In this document: positions 24,289 through 31,879 of the stretch, piece after piece | Layout: each line of letters opens with the position of its first letter | Numbering within the stretch: position 1 is the stretch's first letter | Origin: CAIMWS01 sp964409245 | Lineage (GTDB): Bacteria > Verrucomicrobiota > Verrucomicrobiia > Limisphaerales > UBA1319 | Length of the DNA: 64,000 bases | Assembly: GCA_964409245.1 (NCBI GenBank) | Contig: CAYPCQ010000019.1 | Location: 24,739-88,738 of the forward strand | Direction: 5' to 3' | The notes under the pieces: model-generated | Database searches by the model: none | The model's input: the letters and a program-made list of their open reading frames with translations, nothing else | Told to the model about the DNA's origin: nothing | Translations under genes and position numbers: made by a program

Positions 24289-25734
24289 ATGGAACCCCGC
24301 ACTCTCCAATACCTGGCTGAGGCCGCCGCCGGCGCGGTGGCGAAGGGCCAGCCAGCCTTGCTGGTGGAGGGCATTTCCACGGATTCCCGGCAGGTCCGGC
24401 CCGGGGATTTGTTTGTGGCGCTGGCGGGCGACCGCTTTGACGGCCATGAGTTCATCACCCAAGCCGCCGCCCTGGGGGCGCGGGCGGTGCTTACCGATGG
24501 CCGGCCGCTGCCCGGACTGCCCGGGTCCTGCGCGCGGATCGTGACCGATAATCCGCGGGCGGCCCTGGGCCGGATCGCCGCGCGCTACCGCCGGGATTAC
24601 CGGCCCCGGCTGGTGGCGGTGGGGGGATCCAACGGCAAAACGACCACCAAGGAACTGGTGGCCTCCGTGCTGGCCCGGCGGTTCGCTGTGATCAAGAGCG
24701 AAGCCAGCTACAATAACGACGTCGGGGTTCCGCACACGCTGCTCAAGCTGGGGCGGGAGCACCAGGCCGGGGTTTTGGAGGTGGGCACCAACCACCCGGG
24801 CGAACTGGCGCCGCTGGTGGATATGGTCCAGCCCGAGTTCGGCGTCATCACCAGCCTGGGGCGGGAACATTTGGAATTCTTCAAGGATCTTGACGGGGTC
24901 GCCGCGGAGGAGGGCTGGCTCGCCCAACAGCTCCCTGCGCAGGGTGTGCTGTTCACCCAAGGCGACCCCGCTGTGATGACCCAGATCGTGCGCCGGGCGG
25001 CCTGCCCGGTGCAAAAAGTGGGCTTCCTGCCGGGCAATGACTGGCGGGCCACCGAGGTCCGGGTGGGGCCGGAAGGCACTGATTTGCGGGTGGCCGCCGC
25101 CCGGGGGGAATACAGCGGCCAGTACCAGATACCGATACCCGGACGCCACCACGCGGTGAACGCCCTGCTCGCCATCGCCGTGGGCGCCGAAATGGGGCTG
25201 GATCCGGAGGAGATCCGGGCCGGCCTGGCCGCGGTGACACCGCCCAGGATGCGCTCCCAGATGCGCCGCGGCAGGGGAATCCTGCTGCTGGACGATTCTT
25301 ACAATGCCAATGCGGACTCCATGGCGGCCGCCCTCGAAACCTTGCGGGATCTCCCCTGCGCCGGCCGCCGGGTGGCGGTGCTGGGGGATATGGCGGAATT
25401 GGGGGAGGAGGCGGAATCCGCCCATGCCGAGGTGGGCCGCCGGGCCGCCGAAACCGGCGTGGACGCCTTGTTCACCGTGGGCCGCTGGGCTTCGGTGCTG
25501 GCCGGCGGGGTCCGTGCCTCGGGCCGGATCCCGGTATTTGAATTCGCCGAGGCCGGCCCGGTCCCGGAGGCGCTGCGGAGCTATTTGCGCGCCGGGGATC
25601 TGGTTTTGCTCAAGGCCTCCCGGGCAACCCGGTTGGAGCACCTGGCCGAGGCCATCTTACAGGAGCATTTGGGGGCCGGAGATCCACTCCGGCCTGCCGG
25701 AATTCAAGGAGGGGCCCCATGCTGTATTACTTAA
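24289..25734 (+). CDS. murF: UDP-MurNAc-tripeptide:D-Ala-D-Ala ligase MurF
   Basis: The 481-residue product carries the Mur ligase P-loop GSNGKTTTKEL (from residue 113), SYNNDVGVPHTLL and LLLDDSYNANADSM, which are typical of MurF. It adds D-Ala-D-Ala, produced by the Ddl encoded downstream, to the UDP-MurNAc-tripeptide made by MurE. The gene starts 5 bp after murE and its end overlaps mraY by 16 nt; the last residues (GGAPCCIT) come from the region that holds the mraY ribosome-binding site. Confidence 0.96.
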   Translation: MEPRTLQYLAEAAAGAVAKGQPALLVEGISTDSRQVRPGDLFVALAGDRFDGHEFITQAAALGARAVLTDGRPLPGLPGSCARIVTDNPRAALGRIAARYRRDYRPRLVAVGGSNGKTTTKELVASVLARRFAVIKSEASYNNDVGVPHTLLKLGREHQAGVLEVGTNHPGELAPLVDMVQPEFGVITSLGREHLEFFKDLDGVAAEEGWLAQQLPAQGVLFTQGDPAVMTQIVRRAACPVQKVGFLPGNDWRATEVRVGPEGTDLRVAAARGEYSGQYQIPIPGRHHAVNALLAIAVGAEMGLDPEEIRAGLAAVTPPRMRSQMRRGRGILLLDDSYNANADSMAAALETLRDLPCAGRRVAVLGDMAELGEEAESAHAEVGRRAAETGVDALFTVGRWASVLAGGVRASGRIPVFEFAEAGPVPEALRSYLRAGDLVLLKASRATRLEHLAEAILQEHLGAGDPLRPAGIQGGAPCCIT

Positions 25735-26867
25735 GCCAATACCTTTTGGACCAGGCCGAAGGGACGTCCTGGCGGGAATTCCTCTCGCCGCTGCGGGTGT
25801 TTTCCTACATCACGGTCCGCAGCGCCGGGGCGGCGATCACCGCCCTGCTGGTGAGCTGGTGGCTGGGGCCGAAGGTGATCGCCTGGCTGAAGCGGCTCAA
25901 ATTCGGCCAGGACTACGTGGATAAAGCCGAGGCATCCGGTGACCTGGTCATGCGCATCATCCAGAAAAAGGGCACCCCTACCATGGGTGGGGTGCTCATC
26001 GTCGCGGCCCTGGACATTGGCGGCCTGCTTTGGGCGCAGTGGAATGAGCTGGTCTTGCTCACCTTATTGTCGGTGATGGTGCTGGCGGGCCTGGGATTTT
26101 GGGACGATTACATGAAGATCACCCGGCAAAACAACCGGGGCACCACCTCGCTGGTCAAATTGAGCGTCCAGTTCATCCTGGGCGGCGCGATCGCCGGCTA
26201 CTTGTGGATTTTCCCCAAAACCACTTCCTTGATCACGGAAATCCAGGTGCCGTTTTTCAAGGCGCCCGTGGTCACCGGGGCGGTGGTGCTCGGTTTGATC
26301 ATCGCCACTTTGAGCATCGTGGGCAGCTCCAACGCTGTCAACCTCACCGATGGGCTCGATGGCCTGGCCATCGGCTGCACCCTCATTGTTTCTTTCGTGT
26401 TCCTGGTGATGTCGTATATCGCCGGCAACGTGAAAATCTCCGCCTACCTGCTGGTTCCTTATGTGCCTGGAGCCGGCGAATTGACCGTCTGCTGCGCCGC
26501 CATGATCGGCGCCGGCCTGGGATTCCTCTGGTTCAACTGCCACCCCGCCCAGGTGTTCATGGGGGACACCGGATCGCTGGCGCTGGGCGGGGCGCTGGGC
26601 ATCATGGCGGTGCTGATCCACCAGCCATTGGTGCTGGTGATCGCCGGTGGCGTGTTTGTGGCGGAAGCCCTCTCCGTGCTCCTGCAAACCGGCTGGTTCA
26701 AGCTGTCGCGCCGGTGGTATGGGGCTGGGCGGCGGCTGTTCCTGATGGCTCCGCTGCATCATCATTTTGAAAAAAAGGGCTGGTATGAATCCCAAGTGGT
26801 TACTCGTTTTTACATTTTGGGGCTGCTGTGCGCCGTGGTGGCGCTCAGCTCATTAAAGTTGCGTTAA
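25719..26867 (+). CDS. mraY: Phospho-N-acetylmuramoyl-pentapeptide transferase MraY
   Basis: The 382-residue product has about ten membrane helices and the MraY signatures KKGTPTMGGVLI, DDYMKI (catalytic Asp pair), NAVNLTDGLDGLA, FMGDTGSLALGG and the histidine cluster PLHHHFEKKGW. It transfers phospho-MurNAc-pentapeptide to undecaprenyl phosphate to make lipid I on the inner face of the membrane. AAGGAGGGG directly upstream is a strong ribosome-binding site within murF. The gene is followed by the only long gap in the cluster. Confidence 0.97.
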   Translation: MLYYLSQYLLDQAEGTSWREFLSPLRVFSYITVRSAGAAITALLVSWWLGPKVIAWLKRLKFGQDYVDKAEASGDLVMRIIQKKGTPTMGGVLIVAALDIGGLLWAQWNELVLLTLLSVMVLAGLGFWDDYMKITRQNNRGTTSLVKLSVQFILGGAIAGYLWIFPKTTSLITEIQVPFFKAPVVTGAVVLGLIIATLSIVGSSNAVNLTDGLDGLAIGCTLIVSFVFLVMSYIAGNVKISAYLLVPYVPGAGELTVCCAAMIGAGLGFLWFNCHPAQVFMGDTGSLALGGALGIMAVLIHQPLVLVIAGGVFVAEALSVLLQTGWFKLSRRWYGAGRRLFLMAPLHHHFEKKGWYESQVVTRFYILGLLCAVVALSSLKLR

Positions 26868-27147
26868 ACAGGGTGTCAGGAAAATAAAAAAATGCGAACC
26901 TTTGATTATATTGGGCGAACCTCGCGTTCCGCTAAAAACAACCCAAGCGACACGCTTCAAAGCCCGGGTGCGGAATCACCGGGTCCGAACCATACCCGCG
27001 CGGGCTGGCTCGATTTCCATCGCTACCAAGCGAGAAACAATGCGGCCGGCGGAATCAAGATTCAGCGGTTTTCCACACATTTCTGCCTGAACACCAACCA
27101 CTTCGCGCAGATATCCTGACTCCCGCTGGAACGCCGCGAGGACGCAA
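26868..27147 (+). other. 280-bp gap inside the dcw cluster
   Basis: Unlike the other joints in the cluster, mraY and murD are separated by 280 bp. The stretch contains an A-rich segment (AAAATAAAAAAATG near 26880-26894), a possible 75-codon frame from 26892 with an AGGA about 10 nt before it, and a DnaA-box-like TTTTCCACA at 27069-27077 with one mismatch. None of these is convincing alone. It may hold an internal promoter or a decayed small gene. Confidence 0.4.
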
Positions 27148-28584
27148 TTGAGATTGGATATGGATCATTGGCCGGGTCAGGAAGTATTGGTGGTGGGGCT
27201 GGGCTCCAGCGGGCGGGCGGCGAGCCGGCTGCTCCGCCTGCTGGAGGCCCAGGTCACGGCCATCGATGGCGCGGCCACGGATGACCTGCGCCGGGAGGCG
27301 GCGGTTTTGGCTGGAGAAGGCATCCGCGCCCTGGTGGGCACCCAGGAGCTGCCGGCCGGCAATTTCGCCGCGGCGGTGGTCAGCCCCGGGGTGCCGCCGG
27401 GCATCCCGGTCATGCGGGCCATCCGCCAGCGGGGCATCCCGGCCATCAGTGAATTGGAGCTGGGCGGGCGGCAAGTTGCCGGCCCCATGGTGGCCATCAC
27501 CGGCACCAACGGCAAAACCACCACCACGGAACTGGTGGCCCGGACCTTCGAGCTCGCCGGCCTTAAATCCATCGCCGCCGGGAACATCGGCCTGCCGCTT
27601 TGCGAGGTGGCGCGGCGCCGGGAGACCTGGGATTACCTGGCCGTGGAAGCCAGTTCCTTCCAGCTGGAAGCCATCGACCAGTTCCAGCCCGCCGCGGCGC
27701 TTTTGATGAACCTGACGCCGGATCATCTGGACCGCTACGATTCATTGGAGGATTACCTTCGCACCAAGGGCCGGATATTCATGAACCAGGCCCCGGATCA
27801 ATGGGCGGTAGTCCAGTGGGAAGCCCGGCAGATACTGCGGGATCTGGGCGTCCCCATTGCGGCGCAAGTGATGACCTTCAGCGCCCGGGCGGGCGCAGCG
27901 GATCTTTTCCTGGAGGAAGGCGTCATCCACAGCCGCTGGCCGGGGTGGGTGGGGCCCCTCCTGAGCCTGCAGCACGCCCGGCTCCAGGGCGCGCATAACG
28001 TGGAAAATATGATGGCCGCCCTGGGCGCGGCACTGGTCTTGCGCCTGCCGCTGGCGGCGGCGGTCCAGGCTTTAGGCAGCTACCAGCCGGCGCCCCACCG
28101 CTGCGAGCGGGTGGCCGAATTCGGGGGCGTCCAATTCGTCAATGATTCCAAGGCCACGAACGTGGACGCGGTGCGCCAGGCGCTGCTGGCCATGCCGGCG
28201 CCGGGGGACGGCTGCGCCAATATCTGGCTGATCGCCGGCGGCAAGGATAAAGGCTTCTCCTACGGGGAGTTGGGACCCGTCCTGGCCAGCCGGGTGCGGG
28301 GCGCTTTTGTGCTGGGCGAAACCGGCCGGCGCATCTGCGGCGAATGGCAGCGCTTTACGCCTTGCACCAGTGTGGAATCGCTGTTAGAAGCAGTTGATAA
28401 GGCGGGCCGGCTGGCCCAGCAGGGGGATGTGATCCTGCTTTCGCCGGCCTGCTCCAGTTTTGACCTGTTCCAGAACTACCAGCACCGGGGCGAAATGTTC
28501 CGGCGGGCAGTTCAAGATTGGATCCGGCGGCGGACGGGAGGTCCGCAGGGCGCCGGCACCGGCGCCGGTGAGGCGCGCCCATGA
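27148..28584 (+). CDS. murD: UDP-MurNAc-L-alanine:D-glutamate ligase MurD
   Basis: The 478-residue product starts with the Rossmann-type VLVVGLGSSGRAASRLL and has the Mur ligase P-loop GTNGKTTTTE from residue 119, EASSFQLEAIDQF and FVNDSKATNVDAV, all typical of MurD. It adds D-glutamate to UDP-MurNAc-L-Ala in the cytoplasm. I chose the TTG at 27148 because GAGGA lies 5 nt before it; an ATG four codons later is an alternative. The C-terminus has a short Gly/Ala-rich tail (GGPQGAGTGAGEARP). Confidence 0.95.
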   Translation: MRLDMDHWPGQEVLVVGLGSSGRAASRLLRLLEAQVTAIDGAATDDLRREAAVLAGEGIRALVGTQELPAGNFAAAVVSPGVPPGIPVMRAIRQRGIPAISELELGGRQVAGPMVAITGTNGKTTTTELVARTFELAGLKSIAAGNIGLPLCEVARRRETWDYLAVEASSFQLEAIDQFQPAAALLMNLTPDHLDRYDSLEDYLRTKGRIFMNQAPDQWAVVQWEARQILRDLGVPIAAQVMTFSARAGAADLFLEEGVIHSRWPGWVGPLLSLQHARLQGAHNVENMMAALGAALVLRLPLAAAVQALGSYQPAPHRCERVAEFGGVQFVNDSKATNVDAVRQALLAMPAPGDGCANIWLIAGGKDKGFSYGELGPVLASRVRGAFVLGETGRRICGEWQRFTPCTSVESLLEAVDKAGRLAQQGDVILLSPACSSFDLFQNYQHRGEMFRRAVQDWIRRRTGGPQGAGTGAGEARP

Positions 28585-28679
28585 AAAGGATTTTGACAAT
28601 TTGGCCGGCGGTTAACCAACCGGCCCGAAAAAATTAAGAGCGAAATGAGTAAAATTAACAAGCAGCAGCACCCCACGCC

Positions 28680-29519
28680 ATGAATAACATCAATCCACTA
28701 CTCTCGCCGGGAAATCTCCTGGAGCAGCGAGCCAAAAGCAAATCGAACCTGATCATCGCCGTTTTCACCGTGCTGGCCATCCACGTGGTCTTGTTTTGCG
28801 GGCTGCTCATGCAGGGCTGCCGGCAGGAAACGACCGGCAGCAAGGCCACCAACGCGGTGGCGGTGGATCCCCGCATGCTGGCGCTCACCAACCTGCCTTC
28901 GATCACGAGCAACCTGGTGGCGGAGCCGCCCCCGAGCCCGCCGCCGGTCGCCACTCCGTCCAATCCGCCCGCCGCCAACCCGCCGGTGGCGGACACCAGC
29001 GGCGCTGCGCCCAACCCGCCCGCTGCCAATCCCCCGGTGGCGGACGCCGGCGGCACCCCGCCCAATCCGCCCGCCGCCAATCCCCCGCTGGTGGATGCTG
29101 GCGGCAGCAAGGAATACACGGTGGCCAAGGGCGATTATTTCCTGAAAATCGCCAAGGCCCACGGGATCACGGTGGCGGACATGACCAAGGCCAATCCCAA
29201 TGTCGATTCCCGCAAGCTTAAAATCGGGCAAAAACTGGTGATCCCCGCGCCCGCGGCCGCGGCCGGCAAACCCGAGGCTGCTGGCGGCGCCAAGGCGGAA
29301 ACCGGAGGCGTTGCCACCTACACGGTGAAGGCCAACGACAATCTGACCAAGATCGCCCGGCTGCATCACACCACGGCCAAGGAAATCCAGGCTTTGAACA
29401 AACTCCCGTTCAACCAGCTGCGCGTTGGGCAGAAGCTCAAAATACCGGCTCCCAAAACGGGCTCCAGCGCCACCCCGGCCGCGAGCGGCGCCAAAACCAA
29501 CGCCGGCGCGAAGAAGTAA
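28680..29519 (+). CDS. Membrane-anchored double-LysM protein within the dcw cluster
   Basis: The 279-residue product has one transmembrane segment (about residues 24-42, IIAVFTVLAIHVVLFCGLL), a Pro/Ala/Asn-rich linker of about 60 residues built from three 17-residue repeats, and two LysM domains (about 143-185 starting EYTVAKGDYFLKIA, and about 215-258 starting TYTVKANDNLTKIA). LysM binds glycan chains of peptidoglycan. With its cytoplasmic tip and periplasmic LysM pair the protein could tie the division machinery to the wall. LysM genes occur at this position in other verrucomicrobial dcw clusters, to my recollection. No catalytic domain is present. Confidence 0.85.
   Translation: MNNINPLLSPGNLLEQRAKSKSNLIIAVFTVLAIHVVLFCGLLMQGCRQETTGSKATNAVAVDPRMLALTNLPSITSNLVAEPPPSPPPVATPSNPPAANPPVADTSGAAPNPPAANPPVADAGGTPPNPPAANPPLVDAGGSKEYTVAKGDYFLKIAKAHGITVADMTKANPNVDSRKLKIGQKLVIPAPAAAAGKPEAAGGAKAETGGVATYTVKANDNLTKIARLHHTTAKEIQALNKLPFNQLRVGQKLKIPAPKTGSSATPAASGAKTNAGAKK
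28962..29114 (+). repeat. Three 51-bp tandem repeats in the LysM linker
   Basis: Repeat units start at 28962, 29013 and 29064 and encode the consensus NPPAANPPVADAGG plus three variable residues. The 51-bp period (17 codons) keeps the frame, so copy number can change without disrupting the protein. The units differ at several positions, which suggests they are not very recent. Confidence 0.85.
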
Positions 29520-29603
29520 CCCCATCGCCTGGTTTCGGCCAGGAAGCGGGCGTTTCGCCAGCAGGGGAGGCGCCCGCATCGAGGTCCACAACCCGTCCGG
29601 TCC

Positions 29604-30728
29604 ATGAAGATTGCCACCAGCCTGTTTATCCTGTGCGCGGGTTCGCTGCTCGCCCTCGGGATGGTGGTGCTGTACAGCGCCGGCATGGACAAGGAAGGGG
29701 CCCGGTTCCTTTTGCGGCAATGCGTGTGGGCGGCGGTGGGCTTGGTGGTCTGCCTCACCATGGTGGCGATGGATTACCGGCGGCTGAAGAAGGCGGGCTG
29801 GATTCTGCTCGGGATTTCCGTGGTGCTGCTCATCCTGGTATTCGTCCCCCCTTTCCGCTGCCCCGCCAATGGCGCCTCGCGCTGGATGAACCTGAAAGTG
29901 ATGAAATTCCAGTCCTCCGAGCTGGCCAAGCTGGCGCTGCTGATCACCCTGGCCGCCTATTGTGAAAAGAACCAGAAGCATATGCGTTCCTTCTGGCGCG
30001 GGATGATCGTCCCCGGGGCGGTGGCCGGCAGCATATTGGTCCTGGTTTTCGCCGAGCCGGATTGGGGTGCCACCGCCCTGTTGGGGTCAGTTTCGCTGGC
30101 CTTGCTGCTGCTGGGCGGCCTGCGGTGGGTTTTCCTCCTGCCGATGGTTCCGCTGGGGGTGGCCGGCCTCGGTTATCTGCTGCTGAATAACTCGGTGCGC
30201 ATGGCCCGGGTCATGGCCTGGCTCCACCCGGAATTGGACAAGGAGGGCGCCGGCTACCAGGTCACCCAGGCCATTTATGCGCTGGGTTCCGGCGGCTGGT
30301 TTGGCCTGGGCCTGGGCAATGGCCGCCAAAAGCTCGGCTTTGTCCCGGAACACCATACGGACTTCATTTTATCGGTCATCGGTGAGGAGCTGGGGCTGGT
30401 GGCCACCCTGGGGATCGTGGCGGCGTTCCTGGTGCTGGTGGTCTGCGGCCTGTATATCGCGTGGAACTCCTCCGACCAGTTCGGGGTGCTCCTGGGCTCC
30501 TCGATCTCCCTGATGATCGGCCTCCAGGCCTTCATCAACATCGGGGTGGTCACCGCGGTGTTGCCGAACAAGGGTTTGCCTTTGCCGTTCATCAGCTACG
30601 GGGGATCGAACCTGGTGATCATGTTAACTTGCGTCGGCTTGATGCTGAGCATTGCCCGGCGGGCCGGACCCCGTTCCGGCCTGCCCGGCGATTCCCTCGA
30701 GCCGGCGGCGGCCACTTTGCCCTATTGA
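29604..30728 (+). CDS. ftsW: Peptidoglycan glycosyltransferase FtsW
   Basis: The 374-residue product is a SEDS-family membrane protein with about ten helices. Recognisable parts are LYSAGMDKEGARFLLRQ, FAEPDWGATALLG, the large loop with QVTQAIYALGSGGWFG, VPEHHTDFILSVIGEELG, and GLPLPFISYGGSN near the end. FtsW polymerises lipid II at the septum with FtsI. The length is normal. No strong ribosome-binding site is visible before the ATG. Its TGA overlaps the murG ATG by one base (TGATG). Confidence 0.95.
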   Translation: MKIATSLFILCAGSLLALGMVVLYSAGMDKEGARFLLRQCVWAAVGLVVCLTMVAMDYRRLKKAGWILLGISVVLLILVFVPPFRCPANGASRWMNLKVMKFQSSELAKLALLITLAAYCEKNQKHMRSFWRGMIVPGAVAGSILVLVFAEPDWGATALLGSVSLALLLLGGLRWVFLLPMVPLGVAGLGYLLLNNSVRMARVMAWLHPELDKEGAGYQVTQAIYALGSGGWFGLGLGNGRQKLGFVPEHHTDFILSVIGEELGLVATLGIVAAFLVLVVCGLYIAWNSSDQFGVLLGSSISLMIGLQAFINIGVVTAVLPNKGLPLPFISYGGSNLVIMLTCVGLMLSIARRAGPRSGLPGDSLEPAAATLPY

Positions 30729-31879
30729 TGCAGAACCAAACCCATAGACCGGCTGCCGCCATCGTGTGTGGCGGCACTGGCGGCCATTTGTTCCCGGGCT
30801 TCGCCATCGGCGAAGCCTTGCTGGAATTGGGCTGCGACGTCACCGCTTTCATCACCACCAAGGAGATTGACCAGGTGGCGGCGCAAAGCGCCGGCGGCCT
30901 CGCCACGGTGACCCTCCCGGTGCTGGCCCTGAAAAAGCAAGGCTGGTGGAAGTTCCTGCGGGCCTGCAAAGAGTCCAGCGCCCTGGCCCGGAAAACATAT
31001 CAGGAAAAGGGGATCCGCGCGGTGATCGCCATGGGCGCCTTCCTGAGCGTGCCTGCCACCTGGGCGGCGCGGTCCTGCGGCGCGGCCACCTTCATCCACG
31101 AGGCCAACGCCGTTCCCGGCCGCGCCAACCGCATCGTGAGCTGGTGGGCCGGGGAGGCTTTCGTCTATTTCCCCCAATGCGCCCGCCGCCTGCGCCACGA
31201 CCGGATCACCGCGGTGGGGATGCCCGTGCGGCCCCAGTTCCAGCCGCAGGATCCGGCCGCCTGCCGGGTCATGCTGGGCCTGGATCCCCTCCGCCCGGTG
31301 CTGCTGGTCATGGGTGGCAGCCAGGGGGCCACCGCGGTCAACAACCTGGTTTTGGAGGCCCTGCCGCACCTGCGGAAGGCCGTCCCGGAGCTGCAGTTCA
31401 TCCACCTGGCCGGCCGGAAGGATGCGGACCGCGTCCGGGATGCCTATGCGCGGCGGTCGTGCGCGGCGGTCGTGCGCCCGTTCCTCACGGAAATGGAGCT
31501 GGCGATGAATGCCGCCACCGCGGCCATCAGCCGCGCGGGGGGCTCCTCGCTGGCTGAGTCGGCGGCGCTGCGGCTGCCTTCCCTGCTGATCCCTTATCCG
31601 CATGCCGCGGATAACCATCAACATCACAATGCCCTGGCCTTCGTGGAATCCGGCGCGGCGCGGATGCTCAGCCAGGCGGCCGCCACGCCGGCGGCGGTCG
31701 CGCGGGAGCTGGCCGCCCTGCTGGGGCCGGCCGGGGAAAAGGTGAAATCGGCTTTGGCGGCGTGGCATCAGCCGGGGGCGGCGGCGGATATCGCCCAGCG
31801 GCTGCTGGCGGCCATCAAGGAGCGGATGCCGGAAAACGGGGAGGCTGCGGCCGGGCCGCGGCCGGCGCCTGGAAAATGA
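30728..31879 (+). CDS. murG: UDP-GlcNAc:lipid I N-acetylglucosaminyltransferase MurG
   Basis: The 383-residue product has the MurG N-terminal loop CGGTGGHLFPGFAIGEAL, HEANAVPGRANR, GMPVRPQF, VMGGSQGATAVNN and ISRAGGSSLAE, plus PYPHAADNHQHHNA of the C-terminal UDP-GlcNAc site. It converts lipid I to lipid II at the inner face of the membrane. The ATG at 30728 overlaps the ftsW stop, and the gene ends in an ATGA overlap with the murC-murB fusion, indicating tight coupling. The frame is open further upstream inside ftsW, but the family start matches this ATG. Confidence 0.95.
   Translation: MQNQTHRPAAAIVCGGTGGHLFPGFAIGEALLELGCDVTAFITTKEIDQVAAQSAGGLATVTLPVLALKKQGWWKFLRACKESSALARKTYQEKGIRAVIAMGAFLSVPATWAARSCGAATFIHEANAVPGRANRIVSWWAGEAFVYFPQCARRLRHDRITAVGMPVRPQFQPQDPAACRVMLGLDPLRPVLLVMGGSQGATAVNNLVLEALPHLRKAVPELQFIHLAGRKDADRVRDAYARRSCAAVVRPFLTEMELAMNAATAAISRAGGSSLAESAALRLPSLLIPYPHAADNHQHHNALAFVESGAARMLSQAAATPAAVARELAALLGPAGEKVKSALAAWHQPGAAADIAQRLLAAIKERMPENGEAAAGPRPAPGK

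Noticed and set aside
27069..27077. DnaA-box-like TTTTCCACA before murD
   Set aside because: A single nonamer with one mismatch is expected by chance in a window of this size; it is only mentioned as part of the gap.
26892..27119. Possible 75-codon gene between mraY and murD
   Set aside because: It has an AGGA upstream, but composition is unlike the neighbours, there is no recognisable motif or membrane segment, and the end abuts the murD leader.
28962..29114. CRISPR-like array
   Set aside because: The repeats are adjacent coding units in frame with the LysM protein, without spacers.
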